Of a stretch of 64,000 nt of DNA, positions 61,028-64,000 are shown piece by piece. The translations under genes and the position numbers were made by a program. How positions within the stretch are numbered: the first letter of the stretch is position 1; each line of letters begins with the position of its first letter. A model generated the notes under the pieces. The model was given only the letters and a program-made list of their open reading frames with translations, was not told where the DNA came from and ran no database searches. Source of the stretch: Runella sp. CRIBMP (lineage in GTDB: Bacteria > Bacteroidota > Bacteroidia > Cytophagales > Spirosomataceae). Where the stretch lies: assembly GCF_009905605.1 (NCBI RefSeq), contig NZ_JAAAKZ010000006.1, forward strand, positions 1 through 64,000. Direction: 5' to 3'.

Positions 61028-61636
61028 ATGAAAGTTAAGTATTTGAACATCATGCTGGGGCTTGCGGTGGCGGCAATGAGCTGGTCGTGTAGCCCAGATG
61101 CCTTACAGGACCTAACGCCAGAGGATTCACAAGTGTTTATAACAAACTACGAGAAAAACACCAATTTCGGAAATTATAGCACTTTCAGCTTGGCGGATAG
61201 TGTATTTGTGGTTCAAAATGACCGCTCGGGGGTGGCCACGACGGCGTTGGATTTTCGCGTGTTGAGCCGTGTGGCTGAAAATATGACCAAGCGAGGCTAC
61301 GCCAGAGTAGGCAAAACCGCCAAGCCTGATTTTGGCGTAAACGTGCTTCGAATCAGCGAAACCCAAACGGGAGTAGTGGCCAATTTTAATCCTTGGAACA
61401 CCTACTGGGGTTTTGGCGGTGGTGGTTTTTATTATCCGCCTACGTATTCGTATTATCAAACGACGGAAAGGTATTGGTACGTTGAAATCATTGATCTTAA
61501 GAATGCTGGCACGAGTGACAAAGCAACGGTTGTCTGGAATGCACAGATACGAGGCGATGGAATTTTTGATGAAAATGCCGTTGCATCGGTCATTGACGCA
61601 GTTTTTACGCAATCAACCTACCTTAAAAAGAATTAA
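61028..61636 (+). CDS. DUF4136 lipoprotein
   Basis: 202 aa from the ATG at 61028. The signal ends in SWSC, predicting lipidation. FGNYSTFSLADS, a VAENMTKRGYARV helix and a Gly/Tyr-rich stretch (WGFGGGGFYYPP) are typical of DUF4136. The family is outer-membrane or periplasmic with unknown function. It lies 69 bp upstream of the barrel protein and probably forms a small operon with it. Confidence 0.8.
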   Translation: MKVKYLNIMLGLAVAAMSWSCSPDALQDLTPEDSQVFITNYEKNTNFGNYSTFSLADSVFVVQNDRSGVATTALDFRVLSRVAENMTKRGYARVGKTAKPDFGVNVLRISETQTGVVANFNPWNTYWGFGGGGFYYPPTYSYYQTTERYWYVEIIDLKNAGTSDKATVVWNAQIRGDGIFDENAVASVIDAVFTQSTYLKKN

Positions 61637-61705
61637 AAATTCAGCAATAGGTGGGGTTTCTCGGACCCGTAAACCTCAAAAGTTGCTCGTTAAATAATAT
61701 ATAAT

Positions 61706-62374
61706 ATGAAAAGAGTCATTTGTTTGGCCATTGCCCTTATGTTTGCGGGAGAGCTCTTTGCGCAGCAAGTGGTTGACCGGCCCGAATTATTTAAACGTCA
61801 GTCGCCCTACGAACGTTATACTACTTACCGGGTGTCAGTAACGGGTGGATTGGGGCTGCCAACCGGTACATTTGGTAATTACATGGATAACACGACGTTG
61901 CGTAATTACAACGTTGCGGTTGACTTTGTCTTCCCTAAAACGAATTTATCGGCGGGTCTTTCCATAGGCTCGCAATACTTCCAAAATCGTATTGGAAGAC
62001 AGGTTTATAGTTCTGACAATCAGGATGTTTCTGCCGTTCAAACGCGTACTTTTTCGGCCGTGCCTTTGGTAGTGACGGGGAGTTACCACGTTGGAAACGT
62101 CAATGCCCGCGTGCGACCGTATGTGCAGGTAGGCCTTGGGGGAGCGTTTGCCGAATTGATAAATTACTGGGGAAACATTCCGACGGGAGATAATGGATTT
62201 CGATTTGTGGCCCAAGCTGGAGCGGGAGTGCGTGTGCTGTTTAAAAAACAGGGGAAATTGGGCTTAGAAGCGGGAGCTACATACCAACACTTGCCGTTTG
62301 AGTCTGTCGCCGAAGGAATCAAAGATGCTTCAACCCTCAACGCCCGCATAGGGCTGTTTTATCGTTGGTGGTAG
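61706..62374 (+). CDS. Outer-membrane beta-barrel protein
   Basis: 222 aa with signal peptide MKRVICLAIALMFAGELFAQ. About eight amphipathic strands (for example YRVSVTGGLGLPTG, GLSIGSQYF, ARVRPYVQVGLGGAFAEL, ARIGLFYRWW) end with an aromatic C-terminus, as expected for an OmpX/OmpW-sized porin-like barrel. Function unknown. It follows the DUF4136 gene and ends at a bidirectional terminator. Confidence 0.82.
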   Translation: MKRVICLAIALMFAGELFAQQVVDRPELFKRQSPYERYTTYRVSVTGGLGLPTGTFGNYMDNTTLRNYNVAVDFVFPKTNLSAGLSIGSQYFQNRIGRQVYSSDNQDVSAVQTRTFSAVPLVVTGSYHVGNVNARVRPYVQVGLGGAFAELINYWGNIPTGDNGFRFVAQAGAGVRVLFKKQGKLGLEAGATYQHLPFESVAEGIKDASTLNARIGLFYRWW

Positions 62375-62392
62375 AATCAGTAGGAAGTAAGC

Positions 62393-62424
62393 AGTAGGCA
62401 GTACTATTTTGTCTACTGCCTACT
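62393..62424. terminator. Bidirectional terminator between barrel and OsmC genes
   Basis: Perfect 11-bp stem AGTAGGCAGTA (62393-62403) with 62414-62424 around a 10-nt loop, between convergent genes. Confidence 0.65.
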
Positions 62425-62426
62425 AG

Positions 62427-62849
62427 TTAAGCTTCAATCGTAATCTCGTGAAAAATTTCGGCCAATGGTTCAAATTGGGCCGTTGCCGAGCAATATTTCT
62501 CCATTGAGAGTTTTACGGCCCGCTCTACTTTGGCGCGGTCGAGGTTTCCTTTGAAGAAATAGTGAATGGTTATTTTGCGGAAAGGCGAGCGCTCTGTGTC
62601 GTCTTCTTTGATTCGGTCGCCTTCTACCGAAATTCGAAAATCCAATATCTCCTGACGCTGTTTTTTTAAGACCAACACGACGTCAATGGCCGTACAGCCA
62701 CCGAGTCCCATCAGTAATAATTCCATTGGGCGAGCGCCCATATTTTTGCCGCCAATGTTTGGAGAGGCATCGGTGTGTACTTTTTGGTCCGATGAACCCG
62801 TGGCCTCAAAATGAAAGCCGTCGTCTACGCGTACTAATTCTACTTTCAT
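62427..62849 (-). CDS. OsmC-family peroxiredoxin-like protein
   Basis: 140 aa. Two conserved Cys are seen: Cys52 in LGGCTAIDVV and Cys120 in MEKYCSA, the pair used by OsmC/Ohr proteins to reduce hydroperoxides. The region ASPNIGGKNMGARPMELLL marks the OsmC rather than Ohr branch. It is soluble and uses lipoyl or thiol reductants in known members. It lies 39 bp downstream of the DUF3471-like gene on the same strand. Confidence 0.87.
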   Translation of the reverse strand: MKVELVRVDDGFHFEATGSSDQKVHTDASPNIGGKNMGARPMELLLMGLGGCTAIDVVLVLKKQRQEILDFRISVEGDRIKEDDTERSPFRKITIHYFFKGNLDRAKVERAVKLSMEKYCSATAQFEPLAEIFHEITIEA

Positions 62850-62888
62850 GATTTTTGAAAAGTTAACCGTTATCTTTTGGCCAACACG

Positions 62889-63254
62889 CTATTGTTTGTC
62901 TGCCAACATTTCTGTATCCTGAATCAAGAGCGAAAGCCCGACCACTTTCTTGGTTTCAGGATTACGTTTGAACGTGATGATTGAGCCGTATTGGCTGGTG
63001 GATTTGAATGTATCTGGTTTGTCTTGTTTCAGCAACTTATTGGCCCCGTTTTCATCGGCTTCTCCAAACAACGCACCTTCTTTGAGGGTGATTTTGTATG
63101 CACTAAAATACCCGTTGTCTTTCATTTTGTACGTTCCCACGTAGTCAGACAATGAATCGGCCGTGCTTGTTGAAAGCGCTACCGGGGAAGAATTGGTCAG
63201 GGACATCAACAAGACGCTGATTCCCAGAAAACAAATTGGAATCCACTTTTTCAT
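62889..63254 (-). CDS. Exported DUF3471-like protein
   Basis: 121 aa with a hydrophobic signal (about 5-22). The mature part reads like the DUF3471/lipocalin-like domain that often follows beta-lactamase-type proteins (SDYVGTYKMKDNGYFSAYKITLKEG ... ITFKRNPETKKVVGLSL, here broken for display). It stands alone without the enzyme domain. Function unknown. It is 32 bp downstream of the cyclophilin gene and probably in one operon. Confidence 0.65.
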   Translation of the reverse strand: MKKWIPICFLGISVLLMSLTNSSPVALSTSTADSLSDYVGTYKMKDNGYFSAYKITLKEGALFGEADENGANKLLKQDKPDTFKSTSQYGSIITFKRNPETKKVVGLSLLIQDTEMLADKQ

Positions 63255-63286
63255 CTTAATATGTTGGTTAAGGGTAAAGACGAAGC

Positions 63287-63730
63287 CTAAGCTTCGTCTT
63301 CGATGATGTTGATTTTGGTAATTTTATCTCCTTGACGGATGGCATCAATAACGTCCAACCCTTCTACTACTTTGCCAAAACACGTGTGATTACGGTCGAG
63401 GTGAGCGGTGTTGGTGCGATTGTGGCAGATAAAAAACTGTGAGCCACCCGTGTTGCGACCAGCGTGAGCCATCGAAAGAACACCACGGTCGTGGTACTGA
63501 TTGTTGCCTGTCAATTCACATTTGATGGTGTATCCTGGACCACCACGGCCAGTTCCTTGTGGGCAGCCTCCCTGAATCATGAAGTTAGGAATGACGCGGT
63601 GGAAAGTAAGGCCATCGTAAAATCCACTTTTCGATAATTTGATAAAATTGGCAACGGCAATAGGGGCATCCTGATCGTAAAAGTCAATCAACATTGTCCC
63701 TTTTTCGGTAATCATTTCAGCTTTAGGCAT
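63287..63730 (-). CDS. Cytoplasmic cyclophilin-type peptidyl-prolyl isomerase
   Basis: 147 aa, no signal peptide. Full cyclophilin core: FHRVIPNFMIQGGCPQGTG (Arg, Phe of the active site), SMAHAGRNTGGSQFFI, and HLDRNHTCFGKVVEGLDVID. Its length is that of bacterial PpiB. It probably leads an operon with the DUF3471-like and OsmC genes. Confidence 0.92.
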   Translation of the reverse strand: MPKAEMITEKGTMLIDFYDQDAPIAVANFIKLSKSGFYDGLTFHRVIPNFMIQGGCPQGTGRGGPGYTIKCELTGNNQYHDRGVLSMAHAGRNTGGSQFFICHNRTNTAHLDRNHTCFGKVVEGLDVIDAIRQGDKITKINIIEDEA

Positions 63731-63790
63731 TTGTGTATATATTAACGGTTATTATTCGCTGGAGCGAGTGGTTTTATTTAATTTGGGACA

Positions 63791-63798
63791 CAAAGGTA
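63791..63798 (-). promoter_or_regulatory. -7 box of the cyclophilin operon
   Basis: TACCTTTG on the minus strand fits TAnnTTTG exactly, 61 bp upstream of the ATG at 63730. No clear TTTG at 19-21 bp. Confidence 0.4.
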
Positions 63799-63926
63799 CG
63801 CAAACAGTTTTAGATTGAATTTGTTGATACCATAGATTTTAAGGAGCGGAGGGGTCGTTAAAAACAAAAAAAACGTTGGTTTGAACGAGGCTTCCGCTTT
63901 AATTTGTGCAAAACTCATTTACAATC

Positions 63927-64000
63927 ATGGCCAATCACGAAGTCATTATTATCGGAGCGGGTATCGCAGGTTTGTCTTGCGCCAATTATTTATTACATTT
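63927..64000 (+). CDS. N-terminus of an NAD(P)/FAD-dependent oxidoreductase (partial)
   Basis: Twenty-four codons are visible before the window ends: MANHEVIIIGAGIAGLSCAN. The GxGxxG dinucleotide-binding loop right after a beta-strand is typical for FAD-binding amine oxidases, phytoene-desaturase-like and related flavoproteins. The specific enzyme cannot be told. Confidence 0.75.
   Translation, partial: MANHEVIIIGAGIAGLSCANYLLH

Noticed and set aside
61127-61612. 161-codon minus-strand open frame opposite the DUF4136 gene
   Set aside because: Arg/Ile-rich shadow of a good lipoprotein gene, no signal or motif.
1-64000. tRNA, rRNA or known riboswitch genes
   Set aside because: I looked for T-loop patterns, rRNA stretches and common riboswitch cores and found none; a covariance search (tRNAscan-SE, Rfam) would settle this.

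Overview
The window looks like a chromosomal segment of a Bacteroidota bacterium, most likely a Cytophagales member of the Runella/Dyadobacter/Spirosoma kind. The signs are a SusC/SusD pair, many SPII lipoproteins, secreted proteins with a shared C-terminal domain ending in Gly-Cys-Pro, Bacteroidota-only small families (DUF6132, DUF4136, a DUF6503-like lipoprotein), and promoters of the TTTG-N19-TAnnTTTG type. The placement rests on family recognition only. No rRNA, tRNA, CRISPR array, phage or intact insertion sequence was seen.

Layout. 0-4 kb: the end of one secreted protein and a complete CotH-kinase/lamin-tail protein sharing its C-terminal domain. 4-5 kb: a 2OG-Fe(II) oxygenase overlapping an Ada-type zinc-binding protein. 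5-12.9 kb: a P2-type cation ATPase, a penicillin-acylase-like Ntn hydrolase and small housekeeping or unknown genes. 12.9-17.5 kb: rhodanese lipoprotein and haem-type DUF3365 protein, a decayed membrane-protein gene, DinB-like protein and an arsenic operon (arsR, ACR3, arsC-like) with a readable promoter/operator. 17.7-22.2 kb: an SBBP-repeat secreted protein, then a rhodanese/thioredoxin/small-membrane-protein cluster preceded by two Crp/Fnr-like sites. 22.3-30 kb: an OmpR-type two-component pair divergent from a TolC/adaptor/CusA-type metal efflux operon.

30-35 kb: TPR and coiled-coil envelope proteins next to a second, clearly paralogous two-component pair; an 11-bp direct-repeat motif recurs around it. 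35-37.1 kb: a gene-poor, AT-rich decay zone with an orphan terminator and a broken AraC regulator. 37.1-44.4 kb: AraC regulator, recR, a truncated FecR-like protein, SusC/SusD. 44.4-49.6 kb: kdnA-kdnB-rsgA (amino-Kdo synthesis plus a ribosome GTPase) and a GT-C-like membrane protein.

49.7-60 kb: a metal-homeostasis island. A small periplasmic protein, a VIT1/CCC1 transporter, a CusA-TolC fusion and its adaptor run leftward, and feoA-feoB run rightward from a shared 305-bp intergenic region holding palindromes. 60-64 kb: class IV histone-deacetylase-like hydrolase, DUF4136 lipoprotein, outer-membrane barrel, OsmC, a DUF3471-like protein, cyclophilin and the start of a flavoprotein.

Themes: three metal or metalloid export systems plus ferrous iron import, two paralogous envelope sensors, sulfur/redox genes, and several broken genes. 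No wholly new multi-gene system was proven. The best leads are the RND-TolC fusion with an internal signal-peptide-like segment, the Crp/Fnr-boxed persulfide-type cluster, the 11-bp-repeat regulon of the second two-component system, the oxygenase/Ada pair and the kdnAB locus.
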